From: JADJPO01 sp046330955
GTDB taxonomy: Bacteria; Actinomycetota; Actinomycetes; Actinomycetales; Kineosporiaceae
Direction: 5' to 3'
Assembly: GCA_046330955.1 (NCBI GenBank)
Contig: JAXLRT010000017.1
Span: 1-64,000, forward strand
Length of the DNA stretch: 64,000 nucleotides
The translations under genes and the position numbers were made by a program. Under the pieces are notes generated by a model. That model worked only from the letters and a program-made list of their open reading frames with translations, was not told the DNA's origin and made no database searches. Positions 33,877 through 44,410 of the stretch are shown piece by piece. The first letter of the stretch is position 1. Each line of letters begins with the position of its first letter.

Positions 33877-36513
33877 ATGGACCTCAAGCTCACCACTCGC
33901 AGTCAGGAAGCTCTGTCGTCCGCGGTGCGCCGGGCGACCTCCGGAGGTCACCCGCAGGTCGAGCCGGCCCACCTGCTCGAGGCCCTGCTGGCCCAGCCGG
34001 ACGGCGTCGCGACGGCCCTGCTGACGGCGGTCGGTGCCGATCCGGCCGCGTTGCGGGCGAGTGCCGAGCGGGCGCTGGGCGCCATGCCCTCGGCCTCGGG
34101 GCCGACGGCCGCCTCGCCTCAGCTCGGTCGCGCCGCCTACCAGGCGCTCAACGCCGCCGGCGAGATCGCGCGCGAGCTGGGGGATGAGTACATCTCCACC
34201 GAGCATCTCGTGATCGGCTTGGCGTCCGGGGTCGCCGGCTCGTCGTCCAGCGTCGCCGGCACCCTGCGTGCCGCGGGCGCCACCCGTGAGGCCCTGATCG
34301 CCGCGCTGCCCGCCGTCCGCGGTGGCGCCAAGGTGACCAGCCCCGATCCGGAGGGCACGTTCAAGGCGCTGGAGAAGTACAGCGTCGACCTGACGGCGGC
34401 CGCTCGCGACGGCCGGCTCGACCCGGTGATCGGGCGCGACAGTGAGATCCGCCGCGTGGTGCAGGTGCTGAGCCGGCGCACCAAGAACAACCCGGTGCTG
34501 ATCGGTGAGCCCGGGGTCGGCAAGACCGCCGTGGTCGAAGGGCTGGCGCAGCGGATCGTCGCCGGTGATGTGCCGGAGTCGTTGCGCGGCAAGCGATTGC
34601 TCTCGCTCGACCTGGCCGCGATGGTCGCCGGGGCGAAGTATCGCGGCGAGTTCGAGGAGCGACTCAAGGCCGTGCTGGAGGAGATCAAGTCCAGCGACGG
34701 CCAGGTCGTCACCTTCATCGACGAGCTGCACACCATGGTCGGCGCGGGTGCCTCGGGCGAGGGCGCGATGGATGCCGGCAACATGCTCAAGCCGATGCTG
34801 GCCCGCGGCGAGTTGCGCCTGGTCGGCGCCACCACGCTGGACGAGTACCGCGAGCGGATCGAGAAGGACGCCGCGCTGGAGCGGCGCTTCCAGCAGGTCT
34901 ACGTCGGTGAGCCCTCGGTCGAGGACACCGTGGCGATTCTGCGCGGGCTCAAGGGACGCTACGAAGCCCACCACAAGGTCGAGATCGCGGACGCCGCGCT
35001 GGTCGCCGCCGCGTCGCTGTCGCACCGCTACATCACCGGTCGCCAGCTGCCCGACAAGGCGATCGACCTGGTGGACGAGGCCGCCTCGCGGCTGCGGATG
35101 GAGATCGACTCCTCGCCCGAGGAGGTCGACGCGCTGCGCCGGCAGGTCGACCGCATGAAGATGGAAGAGCTTGCGCTGGAACGGGAGAACGACGAGGGGT
35201 CGCGCGCCCGGCTGGAGAAGCTGCGGGCCGAGCTGGCCGATCGCTCCGAGTCGCTCGCCGCGCTGACCGCCCGGTGGGAGACCGAGAAGACCGGGCTGAA
35301 CCGGGTCGGTGAGCTCAAGGAACGCCTCGACGCGTTGCGCGGACAGGCCGAACGCCTGCAGCGCGAGGGTGACCTGGCCGCGGCGTCCCGGATCCTCTAC
35401 GGCGAGATCCCCACGATCGAGAAGGAGCTGGCCGAGGCCCAGGCGGCCGAGGGAACCTGGGCCGCCTCGGACGGCGCGCAGGCGCCCATGGTCAAGGAGG
35501 AGGTCGGCCCGGACGACATCGCCGATGTCGTCGCGGCCTGGACCGGGATCCCTGCCGGCCGGCTGCTCGAGGGTGAGACCGCCAAGCTGCTGCGGATGGA
35601 ATCCGTTCTGGGAGAACGACTCATCGGTCAGACGACGGCGGTGCGTGCGGTGTCGGACGCCGTCCGGCGCGCCCGCGCGGGGGTCTCGGACCCGGACCGG
35701 CCGACCGGCTCGTTCCTGTTCCTCGGCCCGACCGGTGTCGGCAAGACCGAGCTGGCGAAGGCGTTGGCGGACTTCCTGTTCGACGACGAGCGGGCCATGG
35801 TGCGCATCGACATGAGCGAATACGCCGAAAAGCACAGCGAAGCACGCCTCATAGGGGCCCCGCCCGGGTACGTCGGGTACGAGGAGGGCGGCCAGCTCAC
35901 CGAGGCGGTGCGGCGTCGTCCCTACAGCGTCGTGCTGCTCGACGAGGTCGAGAAGGCCCACCCGGAGGTCTTCGACGTGCTGTTGCAGGTGCTGGATGAC
36001 GGCCGCCTCACCGACGGTCAGGGCCGCACCGTCGACTTCCGCTCCACGATCCTGGTGCTCACCTCGAACCTCGGCTCGCAGTTCCTGGTCGACCCGACCC
36101 TGAGCGACGAGGCGAAGAAGGACGCCGTGATGAGTGCGGTGCGCGCGGCGTTCAAGCCCGAGTTCGTGAACCGGCTGGACGACGTCGTGGTCTTCGACGC
36201 GCTGAGCACCACCGAGCTGGCCCGCATCGTCGACCTCCAGGTGGCGGCGCTGGCCAAGCGGCTGGCCGAGCGCCGGTTGCGGCTCGAGGTCACCCCGGCG
36301 GCCCGGGACTGGCTGGCGCTGACGGGGTACGACCCGGCCTACGGCGCCCGACCGCTGCGCCGCCTGGTGCAGCGAGAGATCGGTGACCGGCTGGCGCGGG
36401 CGTTGCTGGCCGGCGAGATCCGCGACGGCGACACCGTGCTGGTCGAGGCGGCAGGCCCGGCGGGCGAGGGGTTGCTGGTCCACCGTTCACCGGTGTCCAC
36501 GTCGTCCGCCTGA
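33877..36513 (+). CDS. clpB: Disaggregase ClpB (Hsp100)
   Basis: An 878-residue AAA+ unfoldase. It has an N-terminal double Clp repeat (LTTRSQEALSSAVRRA ... GDEYISTEHLVIGLA), NBD1 with Walker A GEPGVGKTAV and Walker B VVTFIDELH, and a long coiled-coil middle domain (about 400-520) that docks DnaK. NBD2 has Walker A GPTGVGKTEL, VVLLDEVEKAHPEVF and sensor LTSNLGS, and the C-terminal GARPLRRLVQREI block ends the protein. ATG 33877 follows GGAGGACAC. With DnaK it rescues aggregated proteins after stress; the shared HAIR site fits co-regulation with dnaK. Confidence 0.97.
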   Translation: MDLKLTTRSQEALSSAVRRATSGGHPQVEPAHLLEALLAQPDGVATALLTAVGADPAALRASAERALGAMPSASGPTAASPQLGRAAYQALNAAGEIARELGDEYISTEHLVIGLASGVAGSSSSVAGTLRAAGATREALIAALPAVRGGAKVTSPDPEGTFKALEKYSVDLTAAARDGRLDPVIGRDSEIRRVVQVLSRRTKNNPVLIGEPGVGKTAVVEGLAQRIVAGDVPESLRGKRLLSLDLAAMVAGAKYRGEFEERLKAVLEEIKSSDGQVVTFIDELHTMVGAGASGEGAMDAGNMLKPMLARGELRLVGATTLDEYRERIEKDAALERRFQQVYVGEPSVEDTVAILRGLKGRYEAHHKVEIADAALVAAASLSHRYITGRQLPDKAIDLVDEAASRLRMEIDSSPEEVDALRRQVDRMKMEELALERENDEGSRARLEKLRAELADRSESLAALTARWETEKTGLNRVGELKERLDALRGQAERLQREGDLAAASRILYGEIPTIEKELAEAQAAEGTWAASDGAQAPMVKEEVGPDDIADVVAAWTGIPAGRLLEGETAKLLRMESVLGERLIGQTTAVRAVSDAVRRARAGVSDPDRPTGSFLFLGPTGVGKTELAKALADFLFDDERAMVRIDMSEYAEKHSEARLIGAPPGYVGYEEGGQLTEAVRRRPYSVVLLDEVEKAHPEVFDVLLQVLDDGRLTDGQGRTVDFRSTILVLTSNLGSQFLVDPTLSDEAKKDAVMSAVRAAFKPEFVNRLDDVVVFDALSTTELARIVDLQVAALAKRLAERRLRLEVTPAARDWLALTGYDPAYGARPLRRLVQREIGDRLARALLAGEIRDGDTVLVEAAGPAGEGLLVHRSPVSTSSA

Positions 36514-36537
36514 GCCCTGACATCGGCCCGGCGGGTT

Positions 36538-37203
36538 CTACGGCACGTCGAATGCGCCGGGGGCGGGGACGTTCGGCGGCCGGCGCCGGGAGGCGTGTCG
36601 GCGCACCTTGGCCCGGTTGCCGCAGACCGCCATCGAGCACCAGCGGCGCCGTCCGCGGGGGTCGGTGAACAGCCACCCGCAGCCGGCGCCGGGGCAGGCC
36701 GCGATCGTGCCGGCAGCGGTGCGCAGCAGCTCTTCCGCCACGAGGGCGGCGGCGTCCAGCGCGGCTCGAGGCCAAGCGGTCTCGCTCGCCGATCCCGGCT
36801 CGAGCCGAACCGACCAGACGGGCCGGTTCGCCGTGTCGTCCGGATCGGGTCGCAGTACCGCGCGGGTTCGGGCCCCGGTTGCGGCGCACGCGATCTCGTC
36901 CCAGTCGGACGGCGTGCCGCGGCCGAGCGCGCAGGCGTACAGCGCGGCCCGCAGCCGGACGGCGCATGCCGTGGCGCCGTCCGGACCGGTGCCGGCGTCG
37001 GGGGCGATACCGGCGAGGACTCGGGAGGGGGGAGCCGGCCGCAACCCGACATCGGCGGCCCACAGCACCAGGGCGCGGTCGCCGGTCAGGTACTCCCGGG
37101 GCTCCGGCGAGCCCCAGCCGGCGCGGGTGTTGCACAGCTCGAGACCGGGATGCCCGCTCACGTGGTCGGGCAGCGCGACGCCGTCCACCAGGTGTGAGCT
37201 CAC
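36538..37203 (-). CDS. CGNR zinc-finger/ABATE-domain regulator
   Basis: A 221-residue protein of the CGNR family. The N-terminal ABATE domain contains LELCNTRAGW, DALVLWA-type segments and a C-terminal Zn finger, CPGAGCGWLFTDPRGRRRW followed by CSMAVCGNRAKVRRHASRRR. The four Cys and the CGNR motif are complete. These proteins are presumed stress-linked transcription factors. It diverges from the ABC permease gene with only 47 bases between starts, so it may control that transporter. The start is ATG/GTG near 37203. Confidence 0.85.
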   Translation of the reverse strand: MSSHLVDGVALPDHVSGHPGLELCNTRAGWGSPEPREYLTGDRALVLWAADVGLRPAPPSRVLAGIAPDAGTGPDGATACAVRLRAALYACALGRGTPSDWDEIACAATGARTRAVLRPDPDDTANRPVWSVRLEPGSASETAWPRAALDAAALVAEELLRTAAGTIAACPGAGCGWLFTDPRGRRRWCSMAVCGNRAKVRRHASRRRPPNVPAPGAFDVP

Positions 37204-37250
37204 GGTCAGATCGTACGGCGGACTAACCGGTAACTGATACTTTTCTGGTT

Positions 37251-40200
37251 ATGTGGTTCCTGGTGCCCGCGCGGCTGGCGCACATCTGGCGGCGGTGGCT
37301 GCCGGTCGTCGTCGGCCTGGGCATCGCCACGGCACTGCCCGTGCTGGTCGCCGCCGTGGGGTCGGCGACCGCCGTCTCCGCTCTGCGGCAACAGCTCTCG
37401 AGCCTTCCGCCGGGTGAGCGCAGCGTCACGATGTCGTTCAACGGCATCGTCGAACCGGCCGAACTGACCCGGCTCGACCGGTTGGTCAGCACGGCGTTGC
37501 CACGGCTGGCCGAGCCGGCGATCCGCCGCCAGATGCTCTACCGCCAGATCGTCGAGGCGCCGTCGGGCAGGTACGGGGCGTTCGTCTTGGCCGGCACCGA
37601 CGGCCTGGCCGGCGCCGTCCGGCTCACCTCGGGGCGGCTGCCGGCGAGCTGCACCCCGGCCCGCTGCGAGGTCGTCGCCCTCGGCTCCCTGGTCGCCACG
37701 CCGCCACCCCATCTCGGCCTGGTCGTGGTCGGCCAGGTGCAGCGCACCGACACCCTGTTGCTCTCGGGCACCTTCGACCCCGGCGCCGGGGTGCCGGTGC
37801 TGCTCGCCGACGGCGTGCGGCCGGTCTCCGGGCTGGCCGCTCTCGCCTCGTTCGGGCGCAGCTACGGCTGGGTGGCCCCGCTGGACGCCGATCGGGTGCG
37901 CGCGCTGGGCCTGGCGGCCTGGGTGCGCGAGGGGGCGGTGGTCGCGCAGGACCTGTGGCGTGACGCCGAGGGGCTGGTGGTCACCGCTCCGGTCGATGCG
38001 GTGCGCGAGCAGGACCGGCGCGCCCGGTTGTCGGTGCAGCGGTTCGGCCTGCTGGGCTCGTCCATGGCGGTGCTGTTGCTGGGTACCGCCGTGGTCGGTG
38101 GCGCCGGGGTGCGCCATGATCACGCGGCGCTGGCCCGGGTGCTGCGGCTGCGCGGCGCCCGCCCGGCCCGCATCGCGCGGCTGGTCGCCGTCGAGATCCT
38201 GGCCGTGGTGCTCACCGGCGCGGTGCTGGGCGCCGTGGCCGGCGGGCTCGGGGCCGCCGGTGGCCCGACGTGCCGGCCTGCCGCTGGGCGAGACCGTGCT
38301 CGCCGGGTGGCGTGCGGCCTGGTTGCCGGACGTGTTGCTGGTGCTCGCGGCCGCCGTCCTGGTCGCGCTCACCCTGCGCGGGCGGGCCGCTGCGGCGGCG
38401 GTCACCGGCGCGGCGGTGGCGGCCGGGCTCGGCGCGGTGCTGCTCGTGGCGCGCGGCGGGGTGGCGGTGAGCGGTGGCGGCGACCCGCTGCTGGGGCTGC
38501 TGCCGGCGTTGGTCCTGACGTCCGCGGGCCTGGCGTTGGCGCGGCTGTGGCCGGTCCTGGCGCGGGCCACCGTGCGGGTGGTGCCGCGGCGCGCGGTGGC
38601 TGCCCGGCTGGGGATCGGGGCGGTGGCGGGGCGTCCGCTGCGTCCGGCGGCGACGGCGGCCCTGCTCGCGGCGGCGATCGCGGCCGCCGCGTTCGCGGCG
38701 TCCTACCGGGCCACCCTCGACCGGGGGGCCGCCGATCAGGCGAGTTTCGCGGTGCCGCTGGACGTTCGGGCGACCGGCCCGGCCGGAGCGCGGCCGCAGG
38801 ACCTGCTCACCCCCGCCGAGTGGGCGCGGGTCGCGGACGGCGACGCCCTCGTGCCCGTGCTGCGCGCGGCGGCGCGGCTCCGGGTGGACGCCGAGCAGGG
38901 GGCCACGGTGCAACTGCTCGGAGTACCACCGGCGGCCCTGAGCCGCATCTCGCGCTGGGACGCGGTCACCGGGGGTGCCCGGCTTAGTGGCCGAGAGCTG
39001 TCGGTAGCCCAGCTCGGCAGCGCGATCCGCACGCCCGCAACGGCTTTCGGTACCCCGCTGACCCCGGGGCGAACCCTGCGCATCGTCACCACCGACCCGG
39101 TGACCATCGCTGCGACCGCTCACCTGCGCACCGCCGATGGCCGGGAACGCAGCGTGCCGCTGCGGGTGGCGGGCCCGGCGTCGGCACCGTCCCTGGTCGG
39201 CGACCTGCCGACGCTGCCCACGCTGGACGGCCGCCCGCCCAGCTGGCGACTGATCGCGATCAGCCTGCGGGAGCCGACCGATTCGGCCACCCTGCGCCAG
39301 CACAACCTGGGTGAGGGAAACCGGGATCGCGCCGCCGCGTCCGGGCGGATCGTGTTCGGCGCGCTCACCCTGGACGGGCAGCCGGTGCCGGGGGCCTGGC
39401 AGGGCTGGACGGCGCGCGGCGGCGTGGTGGCGACCGACCGGTTCACCGTGGACTACCGGCTCGATCAGGGCCTGGCGCTGCTGACCGGCCCGACGGGCGG
39501 GCCGGGCAGCGCGGGCGCGGACCCGCTGCCGGTGATCACCGATGCCCTCACCGCTGCCGAGGCGGTCTCGGGTCGCCTCACCCTGATCCTCGACGGGGTC
39601 GGGCTGCCGGTGCGGGTGGTTGCCGCCACCGAGCAGTTCCCGACGCTCTCGGGCCGCTTCGCGGTCGCGGACGGCGATGCGCTGGCCCGGCTGCTCGATC
39701 TGCGCACCCCGGGTTCGGGCCAGGCCGGTGAGGTGTGGCTGGACCTTCGTCCGGGTGCCGAGATCGATTCGGCGGCAACACCGTTCGACAAGGTGGTGCT
39801 GCTGAACCGAGCCGGTGTGGAGTCGGCCGCGCGGACCGATCCGGTGGCGCGGGCGGCGTCCGGGTTGCTGGTGCTGGTCGCGATCGCCGTGTTGCTGGTC
39901 GCTGCCGGTGCCCTGATCCTGCTGGTCGCCGGGGAACGGCGCGAGGACGCCGCGCGCGCGTATGCCTGGGAGGCCGACGGTGTGTCCCCGGGCACGGTGC
40001 GGTGGGCGTTGTGGTGGCGCGCGGTGGCCGTGGCCGGCCCGGCGGTGCCCTGGGGCATCGTGGTCGGCCTGGGGCTGGCGGCCGTGACGGCCCGGCTGGT
40101 GGCGGTGACCGCCCTGGCCACCACGCCGCATCCGCCGCTGATCGCGGTGACCGGGTGGGGCATGGGTTCGGCGCTGCTGGGCGGGGCCCTGGTGCTCTCG

Positions 40201-40275
40201 CTCGGGGTGTCGGGCGTGATGGCGGGTGCCGCGCTGCGCGAGCCGCGCCCGGTGCGATCGGCGCCCCAGCCGTGA
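37251..40275 (+). pseudogene. FtsX-like ABC permease, apparent frameshift near 38,260
   Basis: One permease of about 1,007 residues is split over two frames. Frame 1 from ATG 37251 codes the first helix (LPVVVGLGIATALPVLVAAVG), a large extracytoplasmic domain and helices to LTGAVLGAVAGGLGAAGG. Near 38250-38275 sensible coding moves by one base into the frame that runs from about 38260 (ARRAGLPLGETVLAGW) to 40275, with further helices, a second extracytoplasmic domain and a last FtsX-type block (VAIAVLLVAAGALILLVAGERRED ... ALWWRAVAVAGPAVP). Frame 1 beyond that point is low-sense Arg/Gly-rich. Either a real mutation, a sequencing error or, less likely, programmed shifting explains this. The stop overlaps the ATPase start by GTGA, so the operon is otherwise normal. 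Confidence 0.75.
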
Positions 40276-41825
40276 CCGGGCAGGCTGCGCCGGTGGTCGA
40301 GGTGCGCGATGCCTTCTGCCTGTACCAGGTTCCGGACGGCGCGGTGGTGGCGTTGCGGGGGCTGACCCTCGGCGTGGCGGCCGGGGAACGCGTGGTGGTG
40401 CACGGCCCCAACGGATCCGGTAAGAGCACTCTCCTGCGGCTGCTGGCCGGTGACCAGCAGCTCGCCGCCGGCCGGGCCCGGGTGGCCGGGGCCGAGGTCG
40501 GCACGGCGAGCCGCGGCGGGTGGCAGGCCCGTACCCTGGGATGGGTCGATCAGAACCCCTGGCGGATGCTGCGTCCCGAGCTGGATGTGTTGGGCAATGT
40601 GCTTCTGCAGCAACGGCTCCTGGGCATCGAGCCGGATCGGGCTCGGCAGGCTGGCGAGGCGTTGCTGACCCGGCTCGGCGTCGAGCACCTGGCGCGACGG
40701 CGTCCGGCGACCCTGTCCGGTGGGGAGGCGCAACGGGTGGCGATGTGCGCCGCCCTGGCTCACGGCCCCCGGCTGCTGCTGGCCGACGAGCCGACCGGTG
40801 AGCTGGACGCCGTGACGGCACTCGAGGTCTACGACGCCCTGGCCGACGCGGTGGCCTCGACCGGTGCGGCCCTGGTGCTGGTCAGTCACGATCAGCGGGC
40901 GGCCCGGGTGGCCGATCGGGTGGTCCGGATCCGGGACGGCCGGCTCTCGGAGACCTGGCAGCCGGTGGCCGATGGGTCCGCGCCCCGAGAGCTGCTGGTC
41001 GTCGACGACCGCGGCTGGGTGAGACTGCCCGACAGCCTGCGCGCCGGGCATGACGTGGGCGGCCTCACGCTGCGCTCGGTGGCGGCACCGGATGGGTCGA
41101 TGGTGTTGCGCCCCAGTGGATTCGAGGATACGGCGACCCCTCGGGCCGAGGTTCCGCAGGCTTCGGCCGGCCGGACCGTCACGCCCACCGCCCCGATCGT
41201 GGCCGACCTCACCGGCGTGGTGCGACGTTACGGCGAGCGCACGGTGCTGAACCGGATCGATCTCGAGGTCCGGGCGGGCCGGTTGCTCGTCGTCCGGGGA
41301 CCCTCCGGTACCGGTAAGAGCACCCTGCTGCGAGTGCTGCTCGGTCTGGAACCCGTTGACGAGGGCCGGATTCGGCTGGACGGTGTCGAGCTGGCCGACC
41401 TCGATCGCACCGGTGCCGCCGCGCTGCGCCGCCGGTTGGCCTCGTACTGCGGCCAGGACGTGCAGCTCGCCGACACCTCGGACGCCGTGACGAATCTCGA
41501 TCTGGCCCGATCGGTCCGGGGCCTGCCCGCCGACGACGCCGTGATCACGTCCTGCCTCGAACGACTCGCGCTGACGCCGCTGGCCGCTCGGCTGGCCGGC
41601 GAGCTGTCCGGCGGTGAGCGGCAACGGCTGGCCGTCGCCCGAGCGCTGGCTGTCTCGGCGCGGCTGCTGATCTGCGACGAGCCCACGTCACAACTGGACG
41701 AGGCGAGTGCTCAGTCGATGGCCACGGTGCTGGTCGACGAGGCGGCTCGCGGCGCCGCCGTGGTGGTCGCCACCCACGACCCGGTGCTCATCGACGCGGC
41801 GGACGTCGTCCTCGACCTGGGCTGA
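40272..41825 (+). CDS. Tandem ABC transporter ATPase (two ATP-binding domains)
   Basis: A 517-residue protein with two complete ABC cassettes of the MacB/LolD type. The first has Walker A GPNGSGKST, signature LSGGEAQRVAM and Walker B LLLADEPTGELD; the second has Walker A GPSGTGKST, LSGGERQRLAV and LLICDEPTSQLD. A 90-residue spacer joins them. Fused pairs usually energise a single large FtsX-like permease such as the preceding gene. GTG 40272 overlaps the permease stop by four bases. The substrate is unknown; lipoprotein release, lipid handling or peptide efflux are all possible. Confidence 0.9.
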   Translation: MTGQAAPVVEVRDAFCLYQVPDGAVVALRGLTLGVAAGERVVVHGPNGSGKSTLLRLLAGDQQLAAGRARVAGAEVGTASRGGWQARTLGWVDQNPWRMLRPELDVLGNVLLQQRLLGIEPDRARQAGEALLTRLGVEHLARRRPATLSGGEAQRVAMCAALAHGPRLLLADEPTGELDAVTALEVYDALADAVASTGAALVLVSHDQRAARVADRVVRIRDGRLSETWQPVADGSAPRELLVVDDRGWVRLPDSLRAGHDVGGLTLRSVAAPDGSMVLRPSGFEDTATPRAEVPQASAGRTVTPTAPIVADLTGVVRRYGERTVLNRIDLEVRAGRLLVVRGPSGTGKSTLLRVLLGLEPVDEGRIRLDGVELADLDRTGAAALRRRLASYCGQDVQLADTSDAVTNLDLARSVRGLPADDAVITSCLERLALTPLAARLAGELSGGERQRLAVARALAVSARLLICDEPTSQLDEASAQSMATVLVDEAARGAAVVVATHDPVLIDAADVVLDLG

Positions 41826-41855
41826 ACCGGCTTGGGGTGGCCGATGCCGCGGCTG

Positions 41856-42503
41856 CTACTCGCACACCACCCCGTCGTGGTCGGCATCGCGGTACCAGTC
41901 GTACTCCGGATCCTCGCCCTGGCGGTAGTGACCGTAGCCGTGGGCCTTGGCCTCCTTGCAGGTGCTGAAACGAGGGTCCACACCGTTGCCGCCCAGCAGA
42001 GGTGCCGGCTCGGCGGTGGTCTTCCTCGGCGCGGCGGTGGGGCGCTTCGTCGTCCGTCGGGGCACCGGCACGGACGGCGCGTCGATGGCGGGCGCCGGGG
42101 CTGTCGAGCCGCGGGCGGCAGCGGTCGAGGGACGCCGGGTGGAGCTGGTGGGAGCCGCCGACGACGGTCGGGCATCGGCCCCGGGACGGCTCGCCGTGGT
42201 GGTCACCTGGACCGGGTCGTCATCGTCGATCACCTGGCCGACCAGCCCGACGGCCAGCAGTGATCCGGCGATCAGGAGCGCCTTCCGCCCTCTCCCGGAG
42301 GTGTCTCGTGCCGGCGGCTTCCCGTCGTCGAACGCTCGGGTCTCGAGGAGCATCGGCGGACTCTGTGCCGGGGGCGCGGGCGGAGGGTCCCAGCCAAGGA
42401 TCTGGCCATCGGCCACGTGTCCGGTCCACTGGGCGCCGTCCCACCATCGATAGAGATGTCGTCGGGACGGGTCGGGTAGCCACTGCTGTGGCGTCGCGGT
42501 CAT
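41856..42503 (-). CDS. DUF2510 and Excalibur calcium-binding-domain membrane protein
   Basis: A 215-residue protein. An N-terminal DUF2510 motif (WLPDPSRRHLYRWWDGAQWTGHV) is cytosolic. One helix (KALLIAGSLLAVGLVGQVI) and a Ser/Thr/Pro/Ala-rich stalk follow, and the C-terminus is an Excalibur domain: FSTCKEAKAHGYGHYRQG, YDWYRDADHDGVVCE, where D-x-D-x-D-G binds Ca and two Cys pair. It is envelope-located. The function of such proteins is unknown; it is monocistronic between two other minus/plus genes. Confidence 0.85.
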   Translation of the reverse strand: MTATPQQWLPDPSRRHLYRWWDGAQWTGHVADGQILGWDPPPAPPAQSPPMLLETRAFDDGKPPARDTSGRGRKALLIAGSLLAVGLVGQVIDDDDPVQVTTTASRPGADARPSSAAPTSSTRRPSTAAARGSTAPAPAIDAPSVPVPRRTTKRPTAAPRKTTAEPAPLLGGNGVDPRFSTCKEAKAHGYGHYRQGEDPEYDWYRDADHDGVVCE

Positions 42504-42622
42504 GTCAACTCCCCCGGCGCCGGCCGAGCGGCGCCCTGAACACCCGCGACGCTACTCGTGCACGTCACCCGGCGGTGGCCACTCCCGCGTTCTCGACCTC
42601 TCGAGGGTTGGATACCGAGAGT

Positions 42623-43411
42623 TCAGGCGATCTCGATCACGACGGGGGCGTGGTCGCTGGCGCCCTTGCCCTTGCGCTCCTCGCGATCGATCGCGGCACC
42701 GGTGACCCGGGCGGCCAGGGCGGGGGAGGCGAGCACGAAGTCGATTCGCATGCCCTCGCGCCGTGGGAACCGCAACTGGGTGTAGTCCCAGTAGGTGTAG
42801 ACCCCCGGCCCGGGCGCATGGGGCCGCACCACGTCGGTGAAGCCGGCGTCGACCACGGCGTGGAACGCCTCGCGCTCGGCGGGGCTGACGTGGGTGCTGC
42901 CGACGAACTTCGCCATGTCCCAGACGTCCTCGTCGAACGGGGCCACGTTCCAGTCGCCGACCAGGGCGATGGCGGCCTCCGGGTCCTTCTCGAGCCACTC
43001 CAGACCCGCCTCGCGCAGCCGGCCCAGCCAGGCGATCTTGTAGGCCAGATGAGGGTCGGCCAGGGTGCGGCCGTTGGGCACGTACAGGCTCCACACGCGT
43101 ATCCCACCGCAGGTGGCGCCGATGGCTCGGGCCTCGGCCGCCGTGGGCTCGCCCCAGGTCGGCATGCCGGGGAAGCCGATCTCGACCTCGCTGATCCCCA
43201 CCCGGGAGGCGATCGCGACCCCGTTCCACTGGTTCAACCCGTGGTGCACCACCTCGTAGCCGGCGGCCTCGAACGGCAGGTGGGGGAACTGCGTCTCGCG
43301 GCACTTGGTCTCCTGCAGGGCCAGCACATCGACCCCGGCGCGGGGTAGCCAGTCGACGACACGGTCGACACGGCTGCGGATCGAGTTCACGTTCCAGGTG
43401 GCCAGGCGCAC
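42623..43411 (-). CDS. xthA: Exodeoxyribonuclease III (AP endonuclease)
   Basis: A 262-residue enzyme of the ExoIII/APE family that cuts at abasic sites and trims 3' ends. Motifs are LATWNVNSIRSR, LALQETKC (metal Glu), SLYVPNGR, ALVGDWNVAP, a YTYWDY substrate loop, MRIDFVLAS and the catalytic SDHAPVVIEI. GTG 43411 gives the standard N-terminus; the longer reading passes through an inverted repeat and is not coding. It is divergent from an SDR gene. Confidence 0.93.
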   Translation of the reverse strand: MRLATWNVNSIRSRVDRVVDWLPRAGVDVLALQETKCRETQFPHLPFEAAGYEVVHHGLNQWNGVAIASRVGISEVEIGFPGMPTWGEPTAAEARAIGATCGGIRVWSLYVPNGRTLADPHLAYKIAWLGRLREAGLEWLEKDPEAAIALVGDWNVAPFDEDVWDMAKFVGSTHVSPAEREAFHAVVDAGFTDVVRPHAPGPGVYTYWDYTQLRFPRREGMRIDFVLASPALAARVTGAAIDREERKGKGASDHAPVVIEIA

Positions 43412-43448
43412 GCCAGCGAGGCTACCTCGGGCCCGAGGCCGTCGAATC

Positions 43449-43524
43449 CGCACCAGATTCGTCACAACTGCGCGCGGCATCGGTTTCATCCGCCCGATCG
43501 GCGGGTTGTGACGAATCTGGTGCG
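43449..43524. repeat. 20-bp perfect inverted repeat between xthA and SDR gene
   Basis: CGCACCAGATTCGTCACAAC at 43449-43468 has its exact reverse complement at 43505-43524, with 36 bases between. It occupies the divergent promoter region. It may be an operator for both genes, a cruciform or a small dispersed element. Confidence 0.8.
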
Positions 43525-43565
43525 ATGCCCCCGCACAGCAGCACCGACCGCGCTACACAGAGGGC

Positions 43566-44366
<801 letters not shown>

Positions 44367-44410
44367 GCGCCGGCGCATCGCAGGTCCGGGCGCGGCGTAG
44401 GCTCGGAGTC

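Noticed and set aside
33808..36483. A long open frame on the strand opposite clpB
   Set aside because: It is the GC-rich antisense shadow of clpB: residues are dominated by Arg, Gly, Leu and His without domain sense, while the plus strand codes a complete ClpB.
37224..37251. TAACC ... GGTTA dyad between the CGNR gene and the permease as an operator
   Set aside because: The arms are only five to six bases with one mismatch beyond; in an AT-richer spot this may be chance.
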